Below, piece after piece: positions 7,783-17,274 of a DNA stretch of 64,000 bases. The DNA is from Nocardia albiluteola. Its GTDB lineage: Bacteria > Actinomycetota > Actinomycetes > Mycobacteriales > Mycobacteriaceae. Both the position numbers and the translations under genes were made by a program. The first letter of the stretch is position 1. Each line of letters starts with the position of its first letter. The stretch covers positions 1 through 64,000 of the forward strand of contig NZ_JAHKNI010000015.1 in the NCBI RefSeq assembly GCF_018860155.1, written 5' to 3'. Under the pieces are notes generated by a model, which was given only the letters and a program-made list of their open reading frames with translations, had not been told where the DNA came from and made no database searches.

Positions 7783-9084
7783 TCAGCCGGCGGACCCGGC
7801 CGCGACATCGGCCGGGAGCGGCGGCACCGTCGCCGGGTCGGAAAATACCGCGCGGCGGGCGAATTCGATCACCCCGAGCAGGATCGCATCCTCGCCGAGC
7901 AGCGCGCGGGTGACGTCGAACTCGATGGCCGGGACCAGTGCCCGCCGCCGGGACAACTCCCGGTCGATGGCCGGGTGCAGGTGCGTGAACCACTGTGCCA
8001 GTAGGCCGCCCAGCACGACCTCATCCACGTCGAGCAGCGTGGCGACGGCCAGTACCGCCGCGCCCAGCGCCCGCCCGGCCGTCTCGAGGGCGGCCAGTGC
8101 GGCCGGATCCGCGGCGTCCACGGCAGCGGCGAACCGCGCCAGGGCCCGCTCGAGTCCGCCCTGCTCCAGCACAGCGCCCAGCCCGGCCGCGGTGAGCACG
8201 GCCTCGGGCCCGGCGTAGCAGACCAGGCAGCCGCGCGCGCCGCAGGAGCAGTCCGGGCCGTCCAGGGCGACGGGCATATGGCCGGGCTCACCGGCGATGC
8301 CGTGGCTGCCGGTGTGGATGCGTCCGTCCAGTACCACGCCGCCGCCGATGCCGGTACCCGCCTCGATGTAGACCAGCCCGCGCGGACGCTGAGGGTGCGC
8401 GTGATACTCGGCCAGGGCCGCGGCGTTGGCGTCGTTGATGACGTCGAGCGGGCAGTCCGCGTCGGGCAGGGCGGCGGCGATGAGCGTGCCCAACCGGACC
8501 TCCTGTAGCCAGCCGAAATCCGTTGCCGCGATCACGGTTTGGTCCACCCCGACCGGACCGGCCATGGCGATGACCAGGCGTGCGAGTTCCGCGTCGGGGA
8601 ACTGTGCGATGGCCGCCCGTGCCCGCCGCACCGCGGCGGCGACCGCGTCCGCGATGTCCTGCGGCACCCCGGGGGCGCTGCGGTGCGGCACCGACTCGCG
8701 CCAGACGATCCTCCCGGCGAGATCGGCGACGGCTACCCGCAGCTGCTCCAGGCTGATCTGCACCGCGACCGTCAGCGCCCGCTGCGCGACCATGCGGAGC
8801 AGCCGCCGCGGCCGTCCGCGCCCCGCGCCGTGCCGTACCCCGTCCTCGCGCACCAGCCCGCGCACCGCGAGATCGGCGACCAGCCCGGTCACCGAGGCGT
8901 GCGACAGGCCGGTGGCCGCGGCGATCTCGGTGCGGGCGCACGGCCCGTTCGCCGCGATGTGCCGCAGCACCAGCCCGAGATTGCGCCGGCGAACCGCGGC
9001 GGAATCGCTGGGCGCCGCGGCCGGTGACGAGTTCTCCACATCGATCAGACTAGGCTCGGAGCTAATTATTTCAACCATTGACAT
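7783..9084 (-). CDS. ROK-family repressor/sugar-kinase-like protein
   Basis: A 433-residue ROK protein with an N-terminal MarR-like winged helix (NLGLVLRHIAANGPCARTEIAAATGLSHA, about residues 35-65) and a C-terminal ROK fold. The glycine-rich loop IEAGTGIGGG and the zinc-binding stretch CSCGARGCLVC are both intact. Such proteins repress sugar-use genes and respond to a carbohydrate ligand. Tandem ATGs at 9084 and 9078 lack a clear Shine-Dalgarno. The 9084 start codon overlaps the -35 of the divergent esterase promoter, so binding nearby would repress both. Confidence 0.88.
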   Translation of the reverse strand: MSMVEIISSEPSLIDVENSSPAAAPSDSAAVRRRNLGLVLRHIAANGPCARTEIAAATGLSHASVTGLVADLAVRGLVREDGVRHGAGRGRPRRLLRMVAQRALTVAVQISLEQLRVAVADLAGRIVWRESVPHRSAPGVPQDIADAVAAAVRRARAAIAQFPDAELARLVIAMAGPVGVDQTVIAATDFGWLQEVRLGTLIAAALPDADCPLDVINDANAAALAEYHAHPQRPRGLVYIEAGTGIGGGVVLDGRIHTGSHGIAGEPGHMPVALDGPDCSCGARGCLVCYAGPEAVLTAAGLGAVLEQGGLERALARFAAAVDAADPAALAALETAGRALGAAVLAVATLLDVDEVVLGGLLAQWFTHLHPAIDRELSRRRALVPAIEFDVTRALLGEDAILLGVIEFARRAVFSDPATVPPLPADVAAGSAG

Positions 9085-9107
9085 ATTTATCGCGAGGTCG
9101 CAATACT
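9078..9107 (+). promoter_or_regulatory. Probable sigma-A promoter of the carboxylesterase
   Basis: A consensus -35 TTGACA (9078-9083) is followed after 18 bases by AATACT (9102-9107), 35 bases before the esterase start. The -35 covers the divergent ROK gene start. Confidence 0.55.
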
Positions 9108-9141
9108 GCGGTGACCAGTACCCGACGAATCGAGGTCATCC

Positions 9142-10671
9142 ATGTCGGCAGTTCCGCTCTCTCGCCGCTCGCTGCTGCTCGGGGCCGGGTCCATGGCCAT
9201 GGCCGCGGGCTGCTCGAGCGGCACCTCGACCGCGTCCGACACCGTCCGTACCGCTCTCGGACCGGTGCGGGGCAACCGCCGCTTGACCGGGTTCGCTTTC
9301 CTGAACATCCCCTACGCGGAGCCGCCCGTCGGGGCACTGCGCTTCGCCGCACCGGTGCCGCCCAAGTCCTGGACCGAGACGAAGGACTGCACGAAATACG
9401 GTCCGACCGCGCAGATCGAGCAGCTCTCGGCGGTGACGACCATCCCCGAGCCGAGCATCCCCGGCGCCGCGTACCTGAACCTGAACGTCTTCACCCCGGA
9501 TCCCTCGTCGAGCGCGAAACTGCCTGTGCTGGTGTGGATTCACGGCGGGGGCTTCATCGCGGGATCCCCCGCCAGCCCGTGGTACGACGGCGCCTCGTTC
9601 AATCGCGACGGCGTGGTGGTGGTCGTGCTCGGCTACCGCCTGGGTATCGAGGGATTCCTGCACGTGGAAGGTGCACCGGACAACCGGGCGGTGCTGGACT
9701 GGATCGCCGGCCTGGAATGGGTGCGCGACAATATCGCGGCGTTCGGCGGCGATCCGGCGAGGGTCACCATCGCCGGGCAGTCCGCGGGTGGCGGCGCGGT
9801 GTGGGCGCTGATGGGCGCGCCATCGGCGCGGTCGCTGTTCCGGGCCGGAATCAGCGAATCGGGTGCGCTGACCCAACCCAACGACGCCGAGACCGCGGCG
9901 GCGGGCGCCGCGGCGTTCACGCAGGCCACCGGCGTGCCCGCAACCGTTGCGGCGCTGCGGGATCTGACCCGCGAACAGCTGCAGCAACTGCAGGACAAGC
10001 TCCCGCAACCCGGCGTCGGCGCGAATCCGTCCGTGCTGCAACTGGCTCCGGTCGCCGACGGCACGCTGATCCCCGAATCGTCCGCGGCCATGCTGAATTC
10101 GGGCCGCAGCGCCGATGTCCCGTTGCTGATCGGATTCACCCGCGACGAATTCAATATGATCGCCGCGAAGGTCACGGATGCGACGGCCCCGACCATGTTG
10201 TCCGCCATGGGAATCGACGCGGCCACCGAAAACGCCTACCGCGCGGCGTATCCCGGCCTCACGACTCCCCAGCTGGTCGGACAGATCGGCAGCGATCTGG
10301 TGCTGCGCGGCCCCGGCTACCGAGTTGCCGAGGATCACGCCCGCCGCGGTCGCCCCACCTGGCTGTATGAATTCACCTGCGGCTCAACCGCTTCCGGGCC
10401 ATACCACGGCATGGCCGCACATTGCCTGGACATTCCGTATGCCTTCGACCTGCTGTCCGCCCCGAACGTCAGCACCGTCGAGGGCGACAATCCGCCGCAG
10501 GCCCTGGCCACGGCCATGCACAAGGCGTGGGTCGAGTTCATAACGCATGGCGACCCCGGCTCCGCCTGGCCGCGCTACACCCTGGACAAGCGCGAAACCA
10601 TGATCTGGGACGACAACTCACACGTGGCCCAGGATCCCTTCATGGCCCAACGCCCGTTGTGGACCCACTGA
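9142..10671 (+). CDS. Type-B carboxylesterase, exported lipoprotein
   Basis: A 509-residue alpha/beta-hydrolase of the carboxylesterase type-B family. The N-terminus has twin arginines (SRRSLLLGAG) and a lipobox-like AAGC at residues 21-24, so Tat export and lipid anchoring are likely. The nucleophile elbow is GQSAGGG with Ser214; the family oxyanion motif HGGGF is present, and the late segment YHGMAAHCLDIPYAF supplies the expected histidine. GAGGT sits six bases before ATG 9142. The ROK repressor gene diverges from it, which suggests carbohydrate-linked control. Substrate unknown. Confidence 0.88.
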   Translation: MSAVPLSRRSLLLGAGSMAMAAGCSSGTSTASDTVRTALGPVRGNRRLTGFAFLNIPYAEPPVGALRFAAPVPPKSWTETKDCTKYGPTAQIEQLSAVTTIPEPSIPGAAYLNLNVFTPDPSSSAKLPVLVWIHGGGFIAGSPASPWYDGASFNRDGVVVVVLGYRLGIEGFLHVEGAPDNRAVLDWIAGLEWVRDNIAAFGGDPARVTIAGQSAGGGAVWALMGAPSARSLFRAGISESGALTQPNDAETAAAGAAAFTQATGVPATVAALRDLTREQLQQLQDKLPQPGVGANPSVLQLAPVADGTLIPESSAAMLNSGRSADVPLLIGFTRDEFNMIAAKVTDATAPTMLSAMGIDAATENAYRAAYPGLTTPQLVGQIGSDLVLRGPGYRVAEDHARRGRPTWLYEFTCGSTASGPYHGMAAHCLDIPYAFDLLSAPNVSTVEGDNPPQALATAMHKAWVEFITHGDPGSAWPRYTLDKRETMIWDDNSHVAQDPFMAQRPLWTH

Positions 10672-10776
10672 GGCGCGACCTCCCGGCGGCGCTGTCGAGC
10701 ATTCCACGTGGCACACCGTCGTTCCGGCGTGACGAGCGAACGTCGCGATGACGCTGCACCGCAACCCTTTCCGCGG

Positions 10777-12234
10777 CTACTCGGCAGCGTCGTCCTTGCC
10801 CGGCTCGGAGTCCGCACCGGGCTGAGCATCCTTGTCTTTCGCCTCGCGCTCCGCACGCTCGCGGGCCTCGGTCTCGGCCAGTTGCGCCAGCGGATCGTCG
10901 AATTCGCCGGTGCCGCCGCCGATCACGCCGTCGATGAAGCCGGCCGGGCTGTCCAGGTCCGCGGAACTGGGCAGCAGGTCGGGGTGAGCCCAGACGGCGT
11001 CGCGCACCTCAATGCTCGCGTCCGTGGTGAGGCGGCGCCACAGATCCGCCGCCTCGCGCAGCTTGCGCGGACGCAGTTCCAGCCCGACCAGGGTGGCGAA
11101 GGTCTGCTCGGCAGGACCGCCGGTGGCGCGGCGGCGGCGCAGGGTCTCGGCCAGCGCCCCGGCGCCGGGCAGCCGGTCGCCGACCGCCTCGGCGACCACG
11201 ACCTGCACCCAGCCCTCGATCAGCGCCAGCAGCGTCTCGAGCCGATCCAGCGCGGCCTTCTGCTCCGGGGTGGTCTGCGGCTCGAATGTGCCCTGGGACA
11301 ACAGTTCCTCGAGCTTGGACGGATCGGTCAGCATCATCGGATCGATGCCCTGGGCGGCCTGTTCGATGGCCGAGAAGTCCATGCGGATGCCGCGGGCGTA
11401 ATCCTCGACCGCGCCCAGCACCTGCTGGCGCAGCCACGGCACGTGCCCGAACAGGCGCTGATGGGCGGCCTCGCGCGCGGCCAGGTACACCAGGATCTCG
11501 CTCTCGGGACGTTCCAGCCCCTTGGAGAATTCGGTGATCGCGGCGGGCAGCAGGGCCGCGGTGCCGCCGGGGCCCAGCGGCAGGCCGATATCCGTGGAGG
11601 TCAGCACCTCACCGGCCAGCTCCCCTAGGGCCTGGCCCAGCTGCGAGCCGAACGCCATCCCGCCCATCTGGCCCAGCATGCCGATCATCGGCCCGGCGAC
11701 CTGCCGGGCCTCCTCCGGCAGGGTCTGGGTCCACATGCCAGAGACCTGCTCGGCCACCGGGTCGCACAGCCGCTTCCAGGTCGGCACCGTCTCCTCGATC
11801 CAGTCGTTGGCCGTCCAGGCCACCGTCTTGGTCGCGCCCGCGGGGAGCGTGGTCGCGGCGTCGAGCCACAGCTCGGCCAGGTGGGCTGCGTCGGCGACGG
11901 CCTGCTGGGTGCTCGCCGAGACCGGCGGCACGCTCGCACCGAGCTGCTGGCGGGCCAGCCGCTTGGCGATGTCGTAGTTCACCGGACCGGCCTGCGCCGC
12001 GCCCGGCTGACCCATGGTGGAGAACATCTGCCCCAGCTGTGTGAGCATCTGCCCCAGCTGGGAGGGATCGAAGTTCTCCCCGCCCATGGCGAATCCGAAG
12101 GGATTGCCCGCGGCCCCGAAGGGATTGCCGGAGTCGCCGATGGGATTGCCCGCGCCGGAACCGCTCTGATCGTCGCGACGCTCGCGGTCGTCGTCGTCAT
12201 CGTGGTTCGAGAATCCGAAGGGCACATCACTCAT
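10777..12234 (-). CDS. Zincin-like metallopeptidase-family protein (DUF2342 / Rv3195-like)
   Basis: A 485-residue member of the actinobacterial DUF2342 putative hydrolase family, apparently the Rv3195 counterpart. A Gly/Asn/Pro-rich N-terminus (repeated GNPFG/GNPIG) precedes a helical region; the zincin-like segment AAREAAHQRLFGHVPWLR lies mid-protein and the family motif LIEGWVQVVV follows. The C-terminal 50 residues are charged and low-complexity. Enzymatic activity in this family is predicted from fold and not proven. It is divergent from the PDZ-Lon protease gene, 50 bases away, as in mycobacteria. Confidence 0.85.
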   Translation of the reverse strand: MSDVPFGFSNHDDDDDRERRDDQSGSGAGNPIGDSGNPFGAAGNPFGFAMGGENFDPSQLGQMLTQLGQMFSTMGQPGAAQAGPVNYDIAKRLARQQLGASVPPVSASTQQAVADAAHLAELWLDAATTLPAGATKTVAWTANDWIEETVPTWKRLCDPVAEQVSGMWTQTLPEEARQVAGPMIGMLGQMGGMAFGSQLGQALGELAGEVLTSTDIGLPLGPGGTAALLPAAITEFSKGLERPESEILVYLAAREAAHQRLFGHVPWLRQQVLGAVEDYARGIRMDFSAIEQAAQGIDPMMLTDPSKLEELLSQGTFEPQTTPEQKAALDRLETLLALIEGWVQVVVAEAVGDRLPGAGALAETLRRRRATGGPAEQTFATLVGLELRPRKLREAADLWRRLTTDASIEVRDAVWAHPDLLPSSADLDSPAGFIDGVIGGGTGEFDDPLAQLAETEARERAEREAKDKDAQPGADSEPGKDDAAE

Positions 12235-12284
12235 ACCCTTAGGCTACGCGGGTGCCGGGGACCCGAGCCGCTACCCTGGGCCGG

Positions 12285-13310
12285 GTGAATCGCCGGATCC
12301 TCACCCTGCTGGCCGCCCTGGTGCCGGTCCTCGTGCTCGGTATCGTCGGCAGCGCCGTCACGGTGCCCTTTGTCGCTCTCGGCCCCGGTCCGACCTTCAA
12401 TACGCTAGGCGTGGTCGAGGGCAAGCAGGTCGTGGACGTGCAAGGCGCGCCGGTCCATCCGACGTCCGGCAACCTCAATATGACCACCGTGTCCGTTCGC
12501 GACGGGCTGAATATTTTCGAGGCGTTCGGGCTCTGGGCCGACGGAAACTACGGTCTGGTGCCGCGCGCGGAGGTGTATCCGCCCGGAGTGCCGCGCGACC
12601 AGGTCGACAAGTCCAACAAGCAGGACTTCAAGAACTCCGAGGACAACGCGGAACTGGCCGCGCTGCACTATCTGAAGTACCCGACCGTGGTGCAGCTGGA
12701 GACCGTCGCCGACGATGCCCCGGCCAAGGGCCTGCTGGACAAGGGTGATCAGCTGATCAGCGTCGACGGTAAGCCGGTGGCCACCTCCAAGGATGTGGTG
12801 GCCGCCGTGCAGGGCCTGAAGCCCGGCACCGAGGTGCCGTTCGTGGTGCGCCGCGGTGACGCCGCGCAGACCGTCACGGTGAAGCTCGGCGCCCGCCCCG
12901 ATGACGCGTCCAAGGGGTATCTCGGTGTGACGCCCGCCGAGGTCGCGCAGGGCCCGATCAAGGTGGACTTCAACCTGGCCGACATCGGCGGCCCCTCGGC
13001 CGGACTGATGTTCAGCCTGGGCCTGGTGGACAAGCTCAGCAGCGGAAAGCTCAACGACGGCAAGTTCATCGCGGGCACCGGCACCATCGACCCCGACGGC
13101 AAGGTCGGCCCGATCGGCGGCATCCAGTACAAGATGATCGCCGCGCACGACGCCGGCGCGCAGACCTTCCTGGTCCCCGCCGACAACTGCAACGAGGCCC
13201 GCCAGCGCACGCCGAAGGGCCTGCAGCTGGTCAAGGTCGACAGCCTCACCACGGCGATCGACGCCCTCAACGACATCGACGCGGGCAAGCCGGCGCCCAG
13301 CTGCGGTTAG
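12285..13310 (+). CDS. PDZ/Lon-type membrane-anchored protease (YlbL-like, Rv3194c-like)
   Basis: A 341-residue protease with an N-terminal membrane anchor (ILTLLAALVPVLVLGIVGSA), a PDZ domain in the middle and a C-terminal Lon/S16 domain. The Ser-Lys dyad is visible as Ser238 in GGPSAGLMFS and Lys283 in GGIQYKM, 45 residues apart as expected. The active site should lie outside the membrane. GTG 12285 begins MNRRILT, the family start; in-frame codons upstream run into the divergent gene. Its TAG stop interlocks with the stop of the convergent gene (TTAG). Confidence 0.9.
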   Translation: MNRRILTLLAALVPVLVLGIVGSAVTVPFVALGPGPTFNTLGVVEGKQVVDVQGAPVHPTSGNLNMTTVSVRDGLNIFEAFGLWADGNYGLVPRAEVYPPGVPRDQVDKSNKQDFKNSEDNAELAALHYLKYPTVVQLETVADDAPAKGLLDKGDQLISVDGKPVATSKDVVAAVQGLKPGTEVPFVVRRGDAAQTVTVKLGARPDDASKGYLGVTPAEVAQGPIKVDFNLADIGGPSAGLMFSLGLVDKLSSGKLNDGKFIAGTGTIDPDGKVGPIGGIQYKMIAAHDAGAQTFLVPADNCNEARQRTPKGLQLVKVDSLTTAIDALNDIDAGKPAPSCG

Positions 13311-13906
13311 AAGTCCTCCGAGTCGTTCTCCAGGGTGTGCGCCAGGGCCTGCACCAGATTCGGCGCCAGGTTCGGGGCGGTGCGCAGGTCGATGTCGTTG
13401 CCGAAGGGGTCGTCCTCGTCCTCCTCGGGGCGGATCTGCAGCAGGCACAGCGAGACGCCCTCGCGCAGCACCCCGGCGAACAGGCGCGCGTCGCGGCGGC
13501 CGGGGTGGGTGATGGCCGCGTCGCGGGCCGCGCGATCGGCGGCGTCGCGGTCCGCCAGCAGGGGTGCGATGGCGTCGTCGAGAGTCTGCTCGGCATCGGG
13601 CGGCAGCACCACGATCTGCTGCACCAGCACACAGCCCCGCACGGCCTCGGGCCAGCTGGTCGTGGCCAGGAATTCGTCGAGCGCCAGCTCGCCGGTCACG
13701 TCGTCGGGAAACGGTTCCTGCGCAATGGGAGTCAGCTCCGCGCCCTCGTCGAGCTGATCCTCCAGACCCGGCTCCGCGGCCACCAGATCGGCCGTGGGTA
13801 CCAGGGCGAACATCTGCGGCGGCCGATCCCACCCCTCCGCGTCGGCGAACTCCGCCACCTCGCGTATGCAGCGGTACAGGGCCGATTCCGGGTTGTCTAC
13901 GGTCAC
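13307..13906 (-). CDS. PPA1309-family conserved hypothetical protein
   Basis: A 199-residue acidic protein recognised by its position between the PDZ-Lon protease and the UPF0182 gene and by its N-terminus MTVDNPESALYRCIREVAEFADAEGW. No catalytic motif is evident; an alternating acidic tail (RPEEDEDDPFGNDIDL) precedes the end. GTG 13906 is taken as start. A -10-like TAGACT ends 8 bases before it and no Shine-Dalgarno is seen, so a leaderless transcript is plausible. Function is unknown in the family. Confidence 0.8.
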   Translation of the reverse strand: MTVDNPESALYRCIREVAEFADAEGWDRPPQMFALVPTADLVAAEPGLEDQLDEGAELTPIAQEPFPDDVTGELALDEFLATTSWPEAVRGCVLVQQIVVLPPDAEQTLDDAIAPLLADRDAADRAARDAAITHPGRRDARLFAGVLREGVSLCLLQIRPEEDEDDPFGNDIDLRTAPNLAPNLVQALAHTLENDSEDF

Positions 13907-14142
13907 GCGCGGTGAGTCTAAGGGGCTGCGGGCGCGGCCGGGCGACCTGGTCGCCCCGAACACGCCCGATCCGCTGACAGCGAATCCGCACCCGTCCGGC
14001 GAGGGAGATCGCTGCACAATGCTCGTATTTCCGTAGAGTGGGGCCGAGCGGTCCGAACGGACCACACGCAACGTATGCAACTGCGGTGCGACGAGCGCGA
14101 ACTCGCGCCCGCCGACGCCGCCGGACCAGGGAGAGTGTCACC

Positions 14143-17100
14143 GTGGGCATGCGCCCCCCGACAGGCTTACCTTCGCTGTCTCGCCGCAGCCGTGTGCTGC
14201 TGGTGACGGCCCTCGTGCTGGCGGCGCTGCTGCTGGTCGGGCCGCGGCTGACCGATGCCTATACCAATTGGCTGTGGTTCGGCGAGGTCGGTTTCCGCAA
14301 GGTCTACACCACCGTGCTGTTCACCCGGATCGTGCTGTTCGTGGTGGTGACGCTGGTGGTCGGCGCGATCATCTGGCTGGCCCTACTGGGCGCCTACCGG
14401 GAGCGGCCGGTGTTCGTGCCGGTCTCCGGGCCCAACGATCCGATCGCGCGCTACCGCACCACCGTGATGGGCAGGCTGCGGCTGTTCGGCATCGGCCTGC
14501 CGCTGCTGGTGGGCCTGCTGTGCGGGCTGGTGGCGCAGTCGAGCTGGGTCACGGTGCAGCTGTTCCTGCACGGCAGCTCGTTCGGGGTCAAGGATCCGCA
14601 GTTCCATCTGGACGTCGGCTTCTACGCCTTCGATCTGCCGTTCTACAAGATGGTGCTGAACTGGCTGTTCGTCGCCACGGTGATCGCATTCTTCGCGAAT
14701 CTGGTGACGCACTACGTCTTCGGCGGGCTGCGGCTGTCCGGCCGCGAGGGCACGCTCACTCGCCCGGCGCGCATCCAGCTCGCCACCATCGCGGGAATCT
14801 TCGTGCTGCTCAAGGCGTTTGCCTACTGGCTCGACCGGTACTCGCTGCTGTCCAGCACCCGCAAGGAGCCGACGTTCACCGGCGGGTCCTACACCGATAT
14901 CAACGCGGTGCTGCCCGCCAAGCTGATCCTGCTGTCCATCGCGATCATCTGCGCGCTGGCGTTTTTCGCCGGGGTCGTGCTGCGGGATCTGCGGGTTCCG
15001 GCGATGGCCGCGGCGCTGCTGGTCCTGTCCTCGATCCTGGTGGGTGCGGTGTGGCCGCTGATCGTGGAGCAGTTCGAGGTGCGCCCGAACGCGGCCACCA
15101 AGGAGTCCGCCTACATCCAGCGCAACATCCAGGCCACCCGCCACGCGTACGGCCTGGAAGCCGACAAGGTGCAGTACCGCAGCTACCCTGGCACCCAGGC
15201 GGTGGATCCGGTCACCAATCCGACCGACCAGCAGACGATCGCGAACATCCGCCTGCTGGATCCGAACCTGCTGAACGCCACCTTCACCCAGACACAACAG
15301 CTGCAGAACTTCTACGGCTTCCCCGATCCGCTCGACATCGACCGGTACTCCCTCAACGGTCAGATGCAGGACTACATCGTCGCGGCGCGGGAACTGGTGC
15401 CGGGCAACCTGTCCGGTAACCAGACCGACTGGATCAACAAGCACACCGTGTACACCCATGGCGACGGATTCGTTGCCGCACCGGCCAATCGGGTGAACGT
15501 CGCGCCCCCGAAGGAGACCGAGAAGGCCGCCTCCGGCGTCACGAACAACAACGGATCCTCCGCGCAGTCGGCCACCTACGGCTATCCGGTGTTCAATGTC
15601 GGCGACAAGTCCACGGTCAGTGACCTTTTCACGCCACTGGACAAGCAGGCGATCCAGGTCACCCAGCCGCGGATCTACTACGGCGAGCTGATCGGCAAGT
15701 CCGACGCCGACTACGCGATCGTCGGCGGCAACCACCAGTCGGCCCGCGAATACGACACGGGTACACAGCAATTCACGTACGACGGCAAGGGGGGCGTGCC
15801 GATCGGCAGCTGGTTCAACCGGCTCGCCTTCGCCGCCAAGTACGCCGAGCGCAACATCCTGTTCTCCGGGGCGATCGGCTCGGACTCGAAGATCATCTAC
15901 AACCGCGATCCGCGCCAGCGGGTGGAGCAGGTGGCGCCGTGGCTGAGCACCGACGGCGACGTCTACCCGGCGGTGGTCGACGGGCGCATCCAGTGGATCG
16001 TCGATTCCTACACCACGCTGGACAACTACCCCTACGCACAGCACACCTCGCTGGATGGATCGACCGAGGACAGCGTCGACCAGAACACCGGCCGGGTGAT
16101 GCCGCGCAAGCAGGTGAGCTACATTCGCAACTCGGTGAAGGCCACGGTCGACGCGTATGACGGCACCGTCACGCTGTACGCGGTGGATCCGACCGATCCG
16201 GTGCTCAAGGCGTGGGAGGGCGTGTTCCCGGGGACGGTGAAGCCGCCGAGTGCGATCTCCAAGGACCTGCGCGCGCACTTCCGGTATCCCGAGGACCTGT
16301 TCAAGGTGCAGCGGGAGATCATGGGCCGGTACCACGTCGACGATCCGCGCGAATTCTTCAACAGCAACGCGTTCTGGTCGGTGCCCAGCGATCCGACCTC
16401 GGACGCCCCGACCAGCGCGAGTCAGCCCCCGTACTACGTGCTCAAGGGCAATTCGGACACGGGCCAGCCGTCCTTCGATCTGACCAGCGCAATGACGGGC
16501 TACAAGCGCCAGTTCCTGTCCGCCTACATCTCGGTGAGCTCCGATCCGGTCGATTACGGCAAGTTCACCGTGCTCGTGCTGCCCACCGATTCCCAGACCA
16601 AGGGTCCGGGGACGGTGCAGACGGCGATGACGACCGATATCCGGGTATCGACCGAGCGCACAACCCTGACCGGTGGCAACACCAACAAGGTCAGATACGG
16701 GAATCTGCTGACCCTGCCGATCGGCAAGGGCGGGATTCTCTACGTGGAACCCTGGTATCTGGAACGCAACAGCGTCAACGTCGCACCGCCCAACAACACC
16801 AACAACGCCTCGTACCCGCAGCTGGTGAAGGTGCTGTCGTACTACAACGCCAACGTCGGCTACGAGGCCACGCTGGGCGATTCGCTCAACAGCGTGCAGG
16901 GCGGCCTGGGCACGGCCGCGACGCAGCAGCCCGGGCAGGCCGCGACGAATCCGTCGCCGAATCAGAGCCAGCAGCCGCCGCCGAACCAGGGCGTGGTCCA
17001 GCCTCCGCCCGTGGTGCCCCCGACGGGGTCGTCCGCGGCCCGCGATGCCGCGGTGCAAGAGCTCAACACCGCGCTCAAGGGCGTGAACGACGCCCAGAAA

Positions 17101-17181
17101 TCCGGCGATCTCGGGCAGCTGGGCACGGCCTTCCAGGCGTTGCAGAAGGCGATCGATGACTACAACAAGGCCGGGGGATAG
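14143..17181 (+). CDS. UPF0182 family integral membrane protein (Rv3193c-like)
   Basis: A 1012-residue membrane protein. About seven hydrophobic segments occupy the first ~330 residues (for example VLLVTALVLAALLLVGP and IVLFVVVTLVVGAIIWLALL), then a large presumably extracytoplasmic domain. The C-terminus is a Pro/Gln/Asn-rich linker (residues about 925-975) and a short helical end. Family-typical segments RLLDPNLL, PGTVKPPSAIS and RYPEDLFKVQREIM are intact. GTG 14143 has AGGGAGAG upstream and gives the MGMRPP start. The family's role is unknown. Confidence 0.92.
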   Translation: MGMRPPTGLPSLSRRSRVLLVTALVLAALLLVGPRLTDAYTNWLWFGEVGFRKVYTTVLFTRIVLFVVVTLVVGAIIWLALLGAYRERPVFVPVSGPNDPIARYRTTVMGRLRLFGIGLPLLVGLLCGLVAQSSWVTVQLFLHGSSFGVKDPQFHLDVGFYAFDLPFYKMVLNWLFVATVIAFFANLVTHYVFGGLRLSGREGTLTRPARIQLATIAGIFVLLKAFAYWLDRYSLLSSTRKEPTFTGGSYTDINAVLPAKLILLSIAIICALAFFAGVVLRDLRVPAMAAALLVLSSILVGAVWPLIVEQFEVRPNAATKESAYIQRNIQATRHAYGLEADKVQYRSYPGTQAVDPVTNPTDQQTIANIRLLDPNLLNATFTQTQQLQNFYGFPDPLDIDRYSLNGQMQDYIVAARELVPGNLSGNQTDWINKHTVYTHGDGFVAAPANRVNVAPPKETEKAASGVTNNNGSSAQSATYGYPVFNVGDKSTVSDLFTPLDKQAIQVTQPRIYYGELIGKSDADYAIVGGNHQSAREYDTGTQQFTYDGKGGVPIGSWFNRLAFAAKYAERNILFSGAIGSDSKIIYNRDPRQRVEQVAPWLSTDGDVYPAVVDGRIQWIVDSYTTLDNYPYAQHTSLDGSTEDSVDQNTGRVMPRKQVSYIRNSVKATVDAYDGTVTLYAVDPTDPVLKAWEGVFPGTVKPPSAISKDLRAHFRYPEDLFKVQREIMGRYHVDDPREFFNSNAFWSVPSDPTSDAPTSASQPPYYVLKGNSDTGQPSFDLTSAMTGYKRQFLSAYISVSSDPVDYGKFTVLVLPTDSQTKGPGTVQTAMTTDIRVSTERTTLTGGNTNKVRYGNLLTLPIGKGGILYVEPWYLERNSVNVAPPNNTNNASYPQLVKVLSYYNANVGYEATLGDSLNSVQGGLGTAATQQPGQAATNPSPNQSQQPPPNQGVVQPPPVVPPTGSSAARDAAVQELNTALKGVNDAQKSGDLGQLGTAFQALQKAIDDYNKAGG

Positions 17182-17203
17182 CCGGGCCGGTCGATACATA
17201 CAG

Positions 17204-17239
17204 CACGGCGCCGCCATCACCAGTGATGGCGGCGCCGTG
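17204..17239. terminator. Bidirectional terminator between UPF0182 and rpf genes
   Basis: A perfect 17-base-pair inverted repeat, arms 17204-17220 and 17223-17239 with a two-base CA loop, lies between the two convergent genes. It is followed by TCGTCTCTC on the plus strand. No long T tract, but stability alone suggests termination. Confidence 0.7.
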
Positions 17240-17274
17240 TCGTCTCTCCGGTATGGGGAGGAGCGTGCGGGAAC

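Noticed and set aside
14383..17220. Long minus-strand open frame opposite the UPF0182 gene
   Set aside because: Very long antisense frames are expected in GC-rich DNA; the plus-strand gene has the family motifs, membrane segments and start signal, while the antisense frame has none.
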